Positions 1 through 9,533 of a DNA stretch of 64,000 bases are shown here, piece after piece. Position numbers and translations under genes: made by a program. This DNA comes from Limnomonas spitsbergensis (taxonomy: Eukaryota; Chlorophyta; Chlorophyceae; Chlamydomonadales), in NCBI GenBank assembly GCA_037349105.1, contig JAYJMM010000120.1, forward strand, positions 620,001-684,000. The letters are read 5' to 3'. A model generated the notes under the pieces. The model had not been told where the DNA came from. It ran no database searches and saw only the letters and a list, made by a program, of their open reading frames with translations. The first letter of the stretch is position 1; each line of letters starts with the position of its first letter.

Positions 1-13
1 AATCACCCTTTCA
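1..13 (+). repeat. Possible 3' end of a 5' LTR
   Basis: The window opens inside what looks like the last bases of a 5' long terminal repeat. Bases 4-13 read CACCCTTTCA, the exact reverse complement of TGAAAGGGTG at 8012-8021, which directly follows a G8 polypurine-like tract. LTRs characteristically begin TG and end CA with a short terminal inverted repeat, so the pair would bracket an internal region of about 8 kb. The LTR body lies outside the window. No obvious tRNA-complementary primer-binding site was recognised just downstream. Confidence 0.4.
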
Positions 14-40
14 TCTGAAGTTACATAGTCACTACTCATC

Positions 41-168
41 GAGCAAGCACAAACACTGCTCACTTTATTCCAGCAAGCACAAACACTGCTCGGATATCGA
101 TCCATCATACAGAACAAGCACAAACACTGTTCGACCCTTCAGTCTAAGCAAGCACAAACACTGCTTAG
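41..168 (+). other. Array of four covarying stem-loops with one invariant 11-nt loop
   Basis: Four hairpins share the identical loop AGCACAAACAC while their stems differ by compensatory changes. The stems are GAGCA/TGCTC (41-45/57-61), AGCA/TGCT (72-75/87-90), GAACA/TGTTC (112-116/128-132) and CTAAGCA/TGCTTAG (144-150/162-168). Spacing between loops is 30, 41 and 34 nt. The array sits directly after the putative LTR end, in the leader ahead of the gag-like frame. Invariant loops on covarying stems indicate selection on RNA structure, for example a protein-binding or packaging signal; that role is inference. Confidence 0.7.
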
Positions 169-670
169 TCTTGGAGGTCTTCTCTTGATATTTCGGCCCT
201 TATCAGGCATTCTCCAGCCTTCCAGCTGGTTTACCACCACCAACTCCATCAACACTTCATCAACAGCCAGTCCAGAGGCTCCAAGTCGACTCCTTGATAG
301 ATCATCAAACGAGTCTCCCCATCTGAAGATCGCCTACAAGCGACTTCCCACTGAAGATCATCGTACCCTGTGTACAGTGTACCGTACTACAACTTCGACT
401 GCTACTACAGTCACCTTCGGAGGGGTCGACCCATCAGGCAATCTTGTCAACAGTAGAGAATAGTCAGGTAAGTAGTCCAGGGGATACTTATCTTAAATAT
501 ATCGACTGATCCCCAGGTTTACAGCTGGGGATTCGAGTCTCAACAGCAGTGATCAGGAATCTGTCATATTCCTGAAGTCACAGCACTTTTCTAAGAAAGA
601 AATAGTCCGACTGGTCGCACCTCCAGTTGTCTGTAAACAGGTCGACTCCAAGAGTAGTCGACTCAAGCAG
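169..670 (+). other. Leader of the retroelement, no convincing gene
   Basis: About 500 bases between the hairpin array and the long gag-like frame. A 92-codon open frame at 185-463 is rich in Ser/Thr with no recognisable domain and is probably chance. GTCGAC occurs repeatedly in this leader and at the start of the following frame, and short inverted repeats such as GACTG/CAGTC near 400 suggest more folding. A possible 5' splice site (CAG|GTAAGT) occurs near 467. Confidence 0.4.
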
Positions 671-3259
671 GTGCCAAAAATCGTCTGTCGACCACTTGAT
701 CGATCACAAGAAGTACTTTTCAGTACTATGGAATTTTTCCTGTCAACAGTCAGGACTGGTTTCATGACTGACGAATCAGAGGATGAACATGGCAGTGTAA
801 TGTCTGTTCAGGCCAAGCATGATCAAGATTTAGAGATTGCGATCATCAAAAAGGAACTAGAGGATATGACTGCGCAGGACCAGATCCATTTGTTAATGCG
901 ATCTAAGGTCAGAGATAAAGACGGTTTGATAATCACTGATTTGCTATATTTGAGTAAGAATGAGCAAAGAAGCCTACGCAACGCGATTAGACATGCTAAG
1001 CGATGCGAGAGTGATAGGGAACTGAGGATGAACCAAGAGCATAGGGAGGTTTCGGAAAGGAACGCTACTGAAGATAAAGAAGCACAACGCAAAGCTGATC
1101 TTGCTTTGCAAGATGAAGAGGAAATGGCTTACTATAAATTACAGAGCGAATATAACTGGGCATCAGTTGAGTTAGCAGCTACCCCAAAGATTATTATGAT
1201 CCCTGTTAGTGACGACAATTATGACGATAGAATTCCCTTTTCTTCAATGGACAATCCTGCTTACAGTCTAAAAAAATCTGCAGCCGATTATTCAGCCAGT
1301 AAGCTTAACCAATGTGCATACGTTACGAAGAGATCTGGGCAAACTAGTGAGCATAGCGATTCACTATCAGTCAAACGTGAAGATGGTTATCAAGGAGGAG
1401 TACCCGTATTGCATTTTATTGCAAAGAAACTTAGAGCAGATGGGACTTTCTCACCAAGATGCGATAGCTCCAATAATTTCTCAGTTATAGGCGAAGGAGA
1501 CCAAGCAGCGGGATTCGAGCACATCACTCCTAAAGAGGGATATGTCCAAAGTCAAGTTCAGAAAATGAATACTGCGAATAATACTGGGTATAAGTCAGCA
1601 GTCAGTGTGTTCAGCAAAACGCCACCACCGCCGGTACAAACTCCAATCAGTGGTCAACCAATTAATCAGGCCACTGTTGGGGTAGGCCGAGGGGTAAAAC
1701 AAGAACAGCCGGACGTTCCCCAGCGGTATTCTAGAGAAGAAAAAGAAAAGTTTTATGCCAGGGAAAACGAGTCCTTGAGAAATCAAATAGAACAACTTAA
1801 AATTCAGAATGATCGTTACGCTTAAGTAGCACGTGACAGCTCACCTGAATTGTTGTTCGCTGTCTCAAATACTGGAATTAAAGATAAACATTTTGCATCT
1901 GGTCAACGCAACAGTCCCTCTGCTAACGCCTCTCACTCCTATAAAAAGGAAGTCAAACATGAGCCACCCCAAGAAACCAGTGACTTTGGAAAATTTGCAA
2001 ATTCCGATGTAGAAGTACCTCGCAAAGATGAGGTAGTGGGAGTTGAGACTGCCATGTATATCCATGCAGACATGACTCCTACCATCATGGCACTTGAGGT
2101 AGTGGTAGTTGAGACCGCCATGCAGAACCCTGTGTACGCGCCTCACGATGTTCTGACACATAAAGAGCTTGAAGGTGTGCCAGCCAATCATGCTGAGATT
2201 GCTTGCTCGTGGTCAAGACCCGAGCTGATTAGTAAACTTGAGAGGAATATGCTAGAATTCGCACAACCACAGACTAAGGGTTACTATATGCTTCGTCAAG
2301 AGGAGCACATTCTCAAGGCTCTCATCGACATTCCGGACCAAATTAGGGTGAGAAGCAATAAACTTGCATTCTTCTGGTTAAACGAATTAATGGCAGTTCA
2401 CGAGTTCCTGGACGATAGCTTAAAGAGTTCTTTGTTTATAGCCATGCACAGCCATGAGGAGCTGCCTCCTTTCATTAAACCGCATAAGCAATGGCAAGTT
2501 GAAATTGACATGCACAGCCATGCAGAGCTGCCTTCCGCTTTCATGGTGCACGAGGTGATGATTTACTCAGAAAATCTCTTGTCCACACATCCCCCAACAT
2601 ATGACATCATCAATGTGTGCTCCTCCAAAGCCAAGCCCATGCAGGAAACTGATTCCGTTGAGAAGTACAAGACCACACGAGGTGGAGAGGGCAACAACAT
2701 GCCGCGTTCCTCCGGGCCCATCCTGATTAACAGTGCTCCACGAATTTGGTCACTCATGGCTTCAAAGGTGAAGGGTTTGTTTGGAACAGGCCTAGGCAAA
2801 CACACTGATGTCCCTAAGATTCAAGACAGAGACATCTGTCCCCATGAAGACCCGGGTGGAAGTATGCAACCTACGGGGTATAGAGCTGAGACTTCCTTCG
2901 ACAATTACCCAGTGAGTAAAGAGCGTGTCATTGAAACAGAGGAGCTCAGTGAGATTTCCTCAGGCCTAGAGACTCCGGTGCGCATAGTGCATGACGTACA
3001 CCGACAGAGTGGGAATTTTATGATGGATTCATGGGGGCCTAGAGGACAGGTTTCAATGGCTTCTGAGCTGTGCTTTGAGCAAAGCAAACCTCCATTTGAA
3101 ATTAAAAATCTTGTCAAGCCTGGTCAGTCGCCAGTGCCCCATCGATCCAAGCACCGAAACAAGTCCGTTAAAAATGTGGACCATGCAGAGCGTGATCCGA
3201 ACCAGTTCACACTTTCATCCGCACAGAGCATTGCCAAGTCGGAGATTAGCCAGATGTGA
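671..3259 (+). pseudogene. Gag-like polyprotein frame with one in-frame TAA
   Basis: A single reading frame runs 671-3259 and is interrupted only by TAA at 1823-1825. The first part (384 codons) is highly charged. It has helical segments rich in Glu/Lys/Gln around residues 50-150 and a coiled-coil-like stretch just before the stop, around residues 350-384. The second part (1826-3259) has internal duplications: a DNA repeat near 2029/2095 (GAGGTAGTGG) and the peptide repeats MHSHEELP and MHSHAELP. No CCHC knuckle, protease, RT or integrase motif is seen. Position after an LTR-like end and a structured leader suggests a gag-type role. The stop may be decay or a translational readthrough point. 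The family is not recognised. Confidence 0.4.
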
Positions 3260-4295
3260 ATTGACACCGGTGAATTGACACCACTGCAAGATGCTTGACC
3301 ACTGCGAGACGCTTGCTCCCTCCCTTCCTACCCAAAGCCAGGGTGTACACCTTCTTCGTGCGGCCCTGGATAAACCAGCGGTTAAAAGTTTCCACAGCCC
3401 CCACCTTCGGTAGCGTGGCAGCGGCATGGTGATGTTCGGTTGACCTGTCCTTGGTCAATGCCAGGTTGTTAATTTCTTTTGTTTCCTTCTTGCATGGTGA
3501 CCCATGCAATGAAAGTAGCACTGCCCGTTATAGCAGTTGGCTGGTGCCTCTAGATGCTAGTTGTAATGCCGCTGTTGTTCTTGCCTTCTCGACTTTGATT
3601 GGCTTTCTAAGAGATATGTACTGTGTGTATTGCAATCTGCTATGCTGTACATTCCTGCTGATACAAACAGCGGGTTCATACCTGCTGGTTACTACCTGCT
3701 TGTTCACACTGTAATACGCCCCTGAATGTTCACACATATTGTATGCACTTGGTGGTACACAACTGTTCATACTTGCGTGAAATTCACACCTAGTTGTACG
3801 TACTCCCAGTTCACACTTGGTTGAGGACCACAAGTGATGTGCTGTCTTTTTCAGTAGACATATGCGCAAACACTAACTCCTAATTCATGATAGGACTGTA
3901 ATAAATGCAGTCTTCTGCAAGACTGCTAAGCTTGCCTATTGTCCAGCTCAGAGCTGGTTTATGGTCACAGCTCAGAGCTGGGGGGGGATGTCTGTACATA
4001 TGCATGCTTTATTCATGCTCTTTGCTTGAAACTTTTCCCTACCCATGGTTTCTCCCATGTGCAGAATGGTCCAGTGAGTAATCAATCGCCAACCGAATGC
4101 AGCGCACACCGCAGCGCACAACGTATTGAGCAAGCTTCTGCATAATACTACTGTGTGCCTGCAAAGTACTACTTCAGACTCCCCAAACTGGTGTAGTTAA
4201 CCCTCGTCGCGTACTTTCTCAAGTGCAGTTTAGATGTGCGATGTTTGACGATACTGTTAAGGCAACCGAAAGAGTACTCAGGCTAGTAGAACGCC
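3260..4295 (+). other. Non-coding internal stretch of the retroelement with repeats and hairpins
   Basis: No supported gene. It contains short direct repeats (GAATTGACACC twice near 3258-3283; GTTCACAC-type motifs between 3680 and 3825). A strong hairpin, GCAGTCTT/AAGACTGC with loop CTGC, lies near 3907-3926. The motif CAGCTCAGAGCTGG occurs twice near 3950-3982, the second copy running into a G8 tract. Similar AGCTGG motifs recur elsewhere in the element. Confidence 0.4.
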
Positions 4296-5041
4296 ATGTA
4301 CTGCAGTCCTACCAGAGCTGGGGATGTACTGGGACTTAAAATGGGAGACTCTGTTGACCCTGATGTGCAGCAGCATCACCTATCCCAGCAGCAGCAGCAG
4401 CAGCATCTTGCTAAAAAGAATAAAATCAAGAACCAAGAAAGAAACAGGTTAGCTAACTGGGCAATGCAAATATTAGACAGTTCGCTGGTTATGAGTTTTG
4501 TTCTGGTCCCGCGTGGTCCTCATCTTTAGGGGGACCCGGGATGCGCCCTGGGCCCCCACGTGTCGGGGGCCCCGGGCCACGCCGTGAGTCTCCACCTGTC
4601 GGAAACTCCGGCAGAACAGCTTTTGTGCCTCCATTTGTCGGAGGCCAGAGCCCTGTGAATCCTCCACCTGTCGGAGGTTCCAGAAGAGTTGAAGGGCCCC
4701 CATATGTCGGGGGCCCCAGCTTCATTGGTGAGTCTCTAAATGTTGGAGGCTCCCTTAGCAACCGTGGGCCCTCACATGTCGAGGGCCCCGGACCTAGCAT
4801 TAGGCTTCCAATTGCCGGAAGCTCCAGCAGTGGCCCAGCTGGTGGCTATTCGCAATTCTTTCGCGCTAGAGAGCTGGGGATCTCAGTGGGAACCCCTGTT
4901 GAATGGGATCAAATTCCCTCACAGCTTCTCCACCTCTATAGAGTAGCTCAGGATGCGGAGGCCGTGATTGAATTCTGGCATGAGCAGTTGACCCGTTTCG
5001 GAGAGGACTGTGTTGCTATTTCAGCAAAGGCGCCTAATTAG
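4296..5041 (+). CDS. Two retroelement ORFs: polyglutamine ORF and Pro/Gly repeat ORF
   Basis: Two short frames follow each other. 4296-4529 (77 codons) contains a run of six Gln encoded by CAG repeats followed by a Lys/Asn/Arg-rich basic segment. 4541-5041 (166 codons) is built for its first about 95 residues on a roughly 12-residue repeat with core PPxVGG, then changes to a non-repetitive, folded-looking tail beginning YSQFFRARELG. The repeats coincide with the stem-loop array at 4550-4824, so this DNA is constrained both as codons and as structure, or the peptide is a by-product of the structure. No family is recognised. The two frames differ, so they are either separate products or parts of a frameshifted one. 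Confidence 0.4.
4550..4824 (+). other. Array of eight in-phase stem-loops, loop consensus ANNTGTC
   Basis: Eight hairpins with 7-nt loops start at 4558, 4594, 4633, 4666, 4702, 4738, 4774 and 4810. The spacings are 36, 39, 33, 36, 36, 36 and 36, all multiples of three. Loops are ACGTGTC, ACCTGTC, ATTTGTC, ACCTGTC, ATATGTC, AAATGTT, ACATGTC and AATTGCC. Stems of 5-8 bp vary with compensation: GGGCCCCC/GGGGGCCC, GCCTCC/GGAGGC, GGGCCCTC/GAGGGCCC and GCTTCC/GGAAGC among them, plus G-U pairs in GAGTCTCT/GGAGGCTC. The array lies inside the Pro/Gly ORF. A structural RNA function is inferred from covariation. Confidence 0.75.
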
Positions 5042-5429
5042 GTGGCTGCTCTGTCCCCGGGCCATGTTTTCGATGAGGAAATGGAGGTTTTCAGAGTTGT
5101 CCTTAGCTTTGTCAAAGGTCGCCACACTGACTATGCCTTTTATCAGAGCTGGTGGCTGTGCAGTCCGAAGCTGACAGCCTCATGAATGTTGACCGTCGCT
5201 AGAAATTTTCGCAGTTCAGATGACTGTTACCTAATGGAATTAAAATCAACCGATACTTTTATTGCGATTCAGACTCTTCTGCTAGAAAGATAGCAATGCA
5301 TAGAGTAAGATTACTCCGCCAGCAATATCCTACACTTTAAATAAAGATGTGTGCCTCAATTCCTTCACTGACCTTCCGCAGGATGTATACAAGATCCAAG
5401 AGTCATATCTTCTTAACATCGGCTCTTAA
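5042..5429 (+). other. Retroelement spacer, no gene seen
   Basis: Between the Pro/Gly ORF and the methyltransferase-like remnant. All frames contain stops and no domain is recognised. The frame that becomes open at 5430 is closed by TAA at 5427-5429. Confidence 0.35.
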
Positions 5430-6185
5430 GACGGGTGTCAGTGGCTGCTGTATGCAGGATTTATGTGTTCTGACCTTTCTTCTGTTGGGTTAAAAACTGG
5501 ACTACATGGTACTAAAAGTTATACTTTCTTCCCACTTCTCAAGATATTGGGTACGACTCAAGCTCTACAAGTTCATCAAGCTCCTGTGGTTTATTTTATA
5601 GAGAACACAACAGTACAATTCGCCAAGGGTCAATCTGCTGATATGCGTGAATCATTTACTGAATTATGTGAGCGTCTGGGCATCCCTGTTACATTTGACG
5701 TTGTTGCTGTTGGTGTTGTTGCTCACTGGTTATGGAATTAGTGGTGCAACATCTGTGCGCCTACTGCCTTGCAATTGATCTGAATTCCTTTGTCAGGGAT
5801 CCTGATCTTAGACTTGCAGACGTTCTGGAGCCCAACCGTCAAGCGCAACTGTGCAAATTGGGGCACCGCTATCCTTACCACGCTGTCAACAGAAAAGGCC
5901 ACCTATCTCAAGTGTTACCTACTCTGGTTGCATGAGTTCACTCATGGGCCTTCAACATACAGAGACGGTGCGGGGCTAGTTTGGGAAGACAACAAACTGT
6001 TTGACCTAACTAATTTAGAAAGAGAACGGATTCTTGGCTATGCAGATCACTGCACTTCAGGCAAGGGTGCTTCTTTCGATGCTAGACACAAAGTCAATGG
6101 AGGAGCTTTTGATGCAAACGCCGTAAGTCATCTTATTGCCACCAGCTTTGCATATAGAGCTGCTAATATCGTGCAGCCCTCGTAA
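5430..6185 (+). pseudogene. Retroelement cytosine-C5-methyltransferase-like domain, broken
   Basis: One frame (5430-6185) carries the signature layout of C5-methyltransferase-like domains found in some algal retroelements. A WQWLLYAGFMCSDLS segment corresponds to motif IV, with the catalytic-type Cys kept but the usual PCQ degenerate. About 45 residues on, YFIENT matches motif VI (ENV). Then come AHWLWNWCN, where AHRxRxxWTN is expected, and finally LERERILGY and GGAFDANAVSHLIA, matching the C-terminal motif IX/X region. Two in-frame stops (TAG 5739-5741, TGA near 5778) show it is decayed. The target-recognition region is short or missing. The assignment rests on motif order from family knowledge, not on a search. 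Confidence 0.5.
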
Positions 6186-7998
6186 CATAAGTTAGTTGCT
6201 GCAGTTTCTTGCCTAGAGCTGGGGGGGGAACGAAATCCTGATCAAAATTTGACAAAATTTATTTGCATTAGTAGCTGACATGATTTTGCATGCAGCTCAG
6301 GCAGAAGCTGCAGAATTGTCTGAGGTAGACATTCAATCTGTTAATGAGGAAGATGATGTTGACATCAATGCAAAGGGTGCCACTCAGGATGGTGCAATTC
6401 ATCGTGTTGCGGCACCCAAAATTACTGTTGCACCCAAAATTATTGCTGCACCAAACCATCCTAAATTAACCTTCATTCCGGTACCACTGAGAATGGGGGC
6501 AAGGGATAGGCAACCCGTTCGTTCGTAAAATGCGCTGTCCTCTTTCTCCAAATGTCCTATTGCTGTGTGCTGACTTGATCTTGCATACAGCTCAAACATT
6601 AGCTGCTGAGTTGATATATGTAGTTGTGTTGCATAATCACCCTGTTCGGCCGGTGAAAAGTGCGTAAGTGCGGTACCTACATCAAACGTTAGATTTAAAA
6701 ATAAATTAGATATGGACCTGCCTCGGAGTGATATGTGTACTGTGTAACTGTACATACGGGTAATGGTGCTAATATGAGTTATGCTAGCCACTCTGACCTT
6801 AAGACCCAGTGATGATTCCAAATGCGGTGGGAAAACTGCCACTGCCATGTGCTAAAATTACCTGGTCAGTGAAATTGTGGCTTAATTACGGCCAAAAGTA
6901 ATAGATCCTGCCTGGTAATCATGTTATGGTTGGAAGAAGCTATTTTGTTGTTAAGCATTGTGATACGCCGCTCTATTCTAAAACTGCGGCCTAGATCTTA
7001 CCTCTATCTGATAGCTAGGTGTTGAAGGACTGCTTGTACTCTGCTGCCATACCTGTTGGGGTCATAATGTCAGGCCCAGTGTGGTCCTACCGGTGCCGCC
7101 GCAAGGATGTGATACCCAGAGATGGGACAGTTTTAAACTATGACCTGCTTCTCATGCCGCTTGTATGATCATGATGATCTGAGAATTTAAACTTCTGTTA
7201 GATTGTGATTTACACCATGTGTCAAATTATAATCCTACAAGTATAGATCAATTGTACTGTGACACAGGTTTAATTTTTAGTCCATACTTTTAAATGGGTT
7301 CACACTTATGCATGTTCCTGTTGAATTTGGCTATGTTGAGTACCTTGCTGCATTATGTACCCAAATAAAAGCTTTCTTACTGTAGCTGCTTTCGCCCGCA
7401 AGATCGGCTGTGGAGGATGTTACCTTGAAGACTAAGGCCCCAGCGCAACGGCGCCTGGGGACCGCAGCCCCATCCGGAATCAGTCCAAGGTCCTCGCCAA
7501 TTACGGAGCTAGATGAAAATAGCATCAGCCACTGCCCTGGGATTTTTCTGGCAAGTCTTGAAACGTTTCTCCAGAGCTGGCTTAATTTATGGAAGGTTCC
7601 TCAACTATAACTGATTGGCTATTGCAATATAGAACTCTAGTTACCTTGGGCAATTAACAATTGCTGTCAATTTGAAGATTTTGTATGCATCCCACGCACG
7701 GCTGTTGTGCGTTTCGCTTTTAGCGTTTGTTTTGACTTAAGCTTGCGACGGTTATTTTTGACTAATGACAGTCTCAAGGCTTTCATCAGTAATGTGCTGA
7801 TCTGTTTCTGCAGTGACCTTGAACCAAGTAAAAAAAAATGTCATTTAGCTGATTTTCTTCTCAAAATTTCTATGATTGAACTGAGTAACATTCGTAACCC
7901 TTAATGAAGGTTAAGCTGTAGTCTTTAAGAATTTCCCTCGGGATTTTTCACCCTTTTTGACAGTCCTCTATAAGTGTCTCCTTCGTCTCTTATTTCGG
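6186..7998 (+). other. 3' internal region of the retroelement, mostly non-coding
   Basis: Contains a G8 tract just after AGAGCT (6218-6230) and one short acidic/Ala-Pro-rich frame at 6280-6528 (82 codons, with repeats of APKI). That frame could be a minor product but has no recognisable domain. The remainder to 7998 is AT-richer than the downstream gene region and shows no supported gene on either strand. Confidence 0.35.
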
Positions 7999-8021
7999 AC
8001 TGGGGGGGGAGTGAAAGGGTG
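7999..8021 (+). repeat. Polypurine-like tract and start of a 3' LTR
   Basis: A CTGGGGGGGGAG tract is followed at 8012 by TGAAAGGGTG, the inverse of the CACCCTTTCA at 4-13. This is the arrangement expected at the junction of internal region and 3' LTR. No matching LTR end (CACCCTTTCA) was found downstream, so the 3' LTR is either truncated or diverged. Confidence 0.4.
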
Positions 8022-9533
8022 TCTTTAATACTTGCTTTATTTGTTTGCTGTACTTGCGCAGTCATTTACTAGGCGCAGCGCTTAGCCCCGACAAAAGCTC
8101 AAAACTGCTCTGGAGACATTTTGCTGGATACAGAGGAGGGTACATTGAGGAGTTCAAACACACAGTAAGGCTCATCATCCTCATCACTCATGACAGCTGC
8201 AACAGTGCCGGTATGATGCAAGATCGCGAGCTTCGATGAATCTAGCCATCCATGCATGATGGGCATGTACCATGATCAAATGCATTACCCTGATGCGAGA
8301 TTGGTAGCCACCTGTGTTTTTGTAGTGATCTCCAGGATCAGTGTTGGGCACCGCAGTGGTATCTACCAGGCCACGAGTTACCAATCCAGAGCCAGTGACA
8401 CGGTATGCCCTGCTCATGTGAGCTTGAGAGTGGCTAGCACAGCTGCAACGTGTTTAGTTGCAAACAAGACCACTGAATGTACAGTCTGGCAGGGCTCAAC
8501 AAACAGCAGGCAACCCAACAATGGCAGCGGGTTGTGCAGAGCGCAGAGTGGCTCATGCAATGACAGAAGCAGAAAATTTATTCGCATCCAGGAATGGATA
8601 ACTTGGGGTCACAAAGAGCAGCCAGCTTGTCTAGGTGACATCTTTTCCTTGATCACTCACTTAATGGCTAGGCCCCGATCACAAGATCACTTGGATGCTT
8701 ATCCTCACTGCAAACGTGTAAATGAAAGTGTAGCCTCCGCTGTCATAGCATGAAACTGAACCTCTTGCTGTCACACAACGCATGCGAACAGTTTAAGCAA
8801 TGCCTGCTGACAACTGCATTGACCCAGTAGTACAAGCCTATACTTCATGCATCGCCACAGTTGCATAGAGTTCCGTACTGAGCACACAAGAAACAAAGGG
8901 TCAATAAGTTCCATGCGACCATGCCCCTGACCAACCTACCAACCTACCAACAATGAAACCCAAGACAAGGCCTGTTGACGGCAATACAGCTCACACATAC
9001 ATTCATTCCAAGACATTTATTTCAAAACGTTGATGCTGACCCTCAGCTGTACCCTAGATCACGATAATACCCCCACGTTGAAGGGTCAGTAGAAAGGAAA
9101 ATGTAGGTATAATGGTATATAATCCTAAACACGGCATACCGTACGAAAACAGAAGAATAATGGGAGGCATGTGCGTACAATAATGTGTCACCCTGATCCT
9201 TACAATTATACGAGGTGATAGAGGAACCGCTCATACCGGTAAACTCACTGCAGCCCCCCTCACTCTTAATGCTAAGTAGCCAGTGCCAAGAATCAAGATC
9301 AAGACAGGTGGAGAAAAATAAATTAGAGGTTGCATGGCTGCGCTTTGCAATCCAGGCAATGAAGGGCAACTTCTACTGGGAATACCTGTGCCGGTATACA
9401 CCGGCAGGCATCACCCGAACGTAGAACTGATGATGAATGGCGATAGGCAACACAAACTCAACATAATGTGTGCAACTCTCAAGAAAATCCAGCTGCAACT
9501 CCTGCAAACCTGCCCTAGGACCACAAGGTCCCT
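8022..9533. other. Intergenic, possibly degraded 3' LTR then 3' flank of the next gene
   Basis: No gene supported on either strand. Short frames near 8256-8753 and 9043-9369 show no domain, no conserved composition and no splice-site support. The segment probably contains residual LTR sequence on the left and the 3' untranslated region of the minus-strand gene ending at 9534 on the right. Confidence 0.35.

Noticed and set aside
1..8021. An integrated virus
   Set aside because: No capsid, polymerase or other viral hallmark gene; LTR-like ends, polypurine tract and a methyltransferase-like domain fit a decayed retroelement better.
8256..8753. A 165-codon plus-strand frame as a gene
   Set aside because: Low-complexity composition, no domain, no splice support, in the degraded region after the retroelement.
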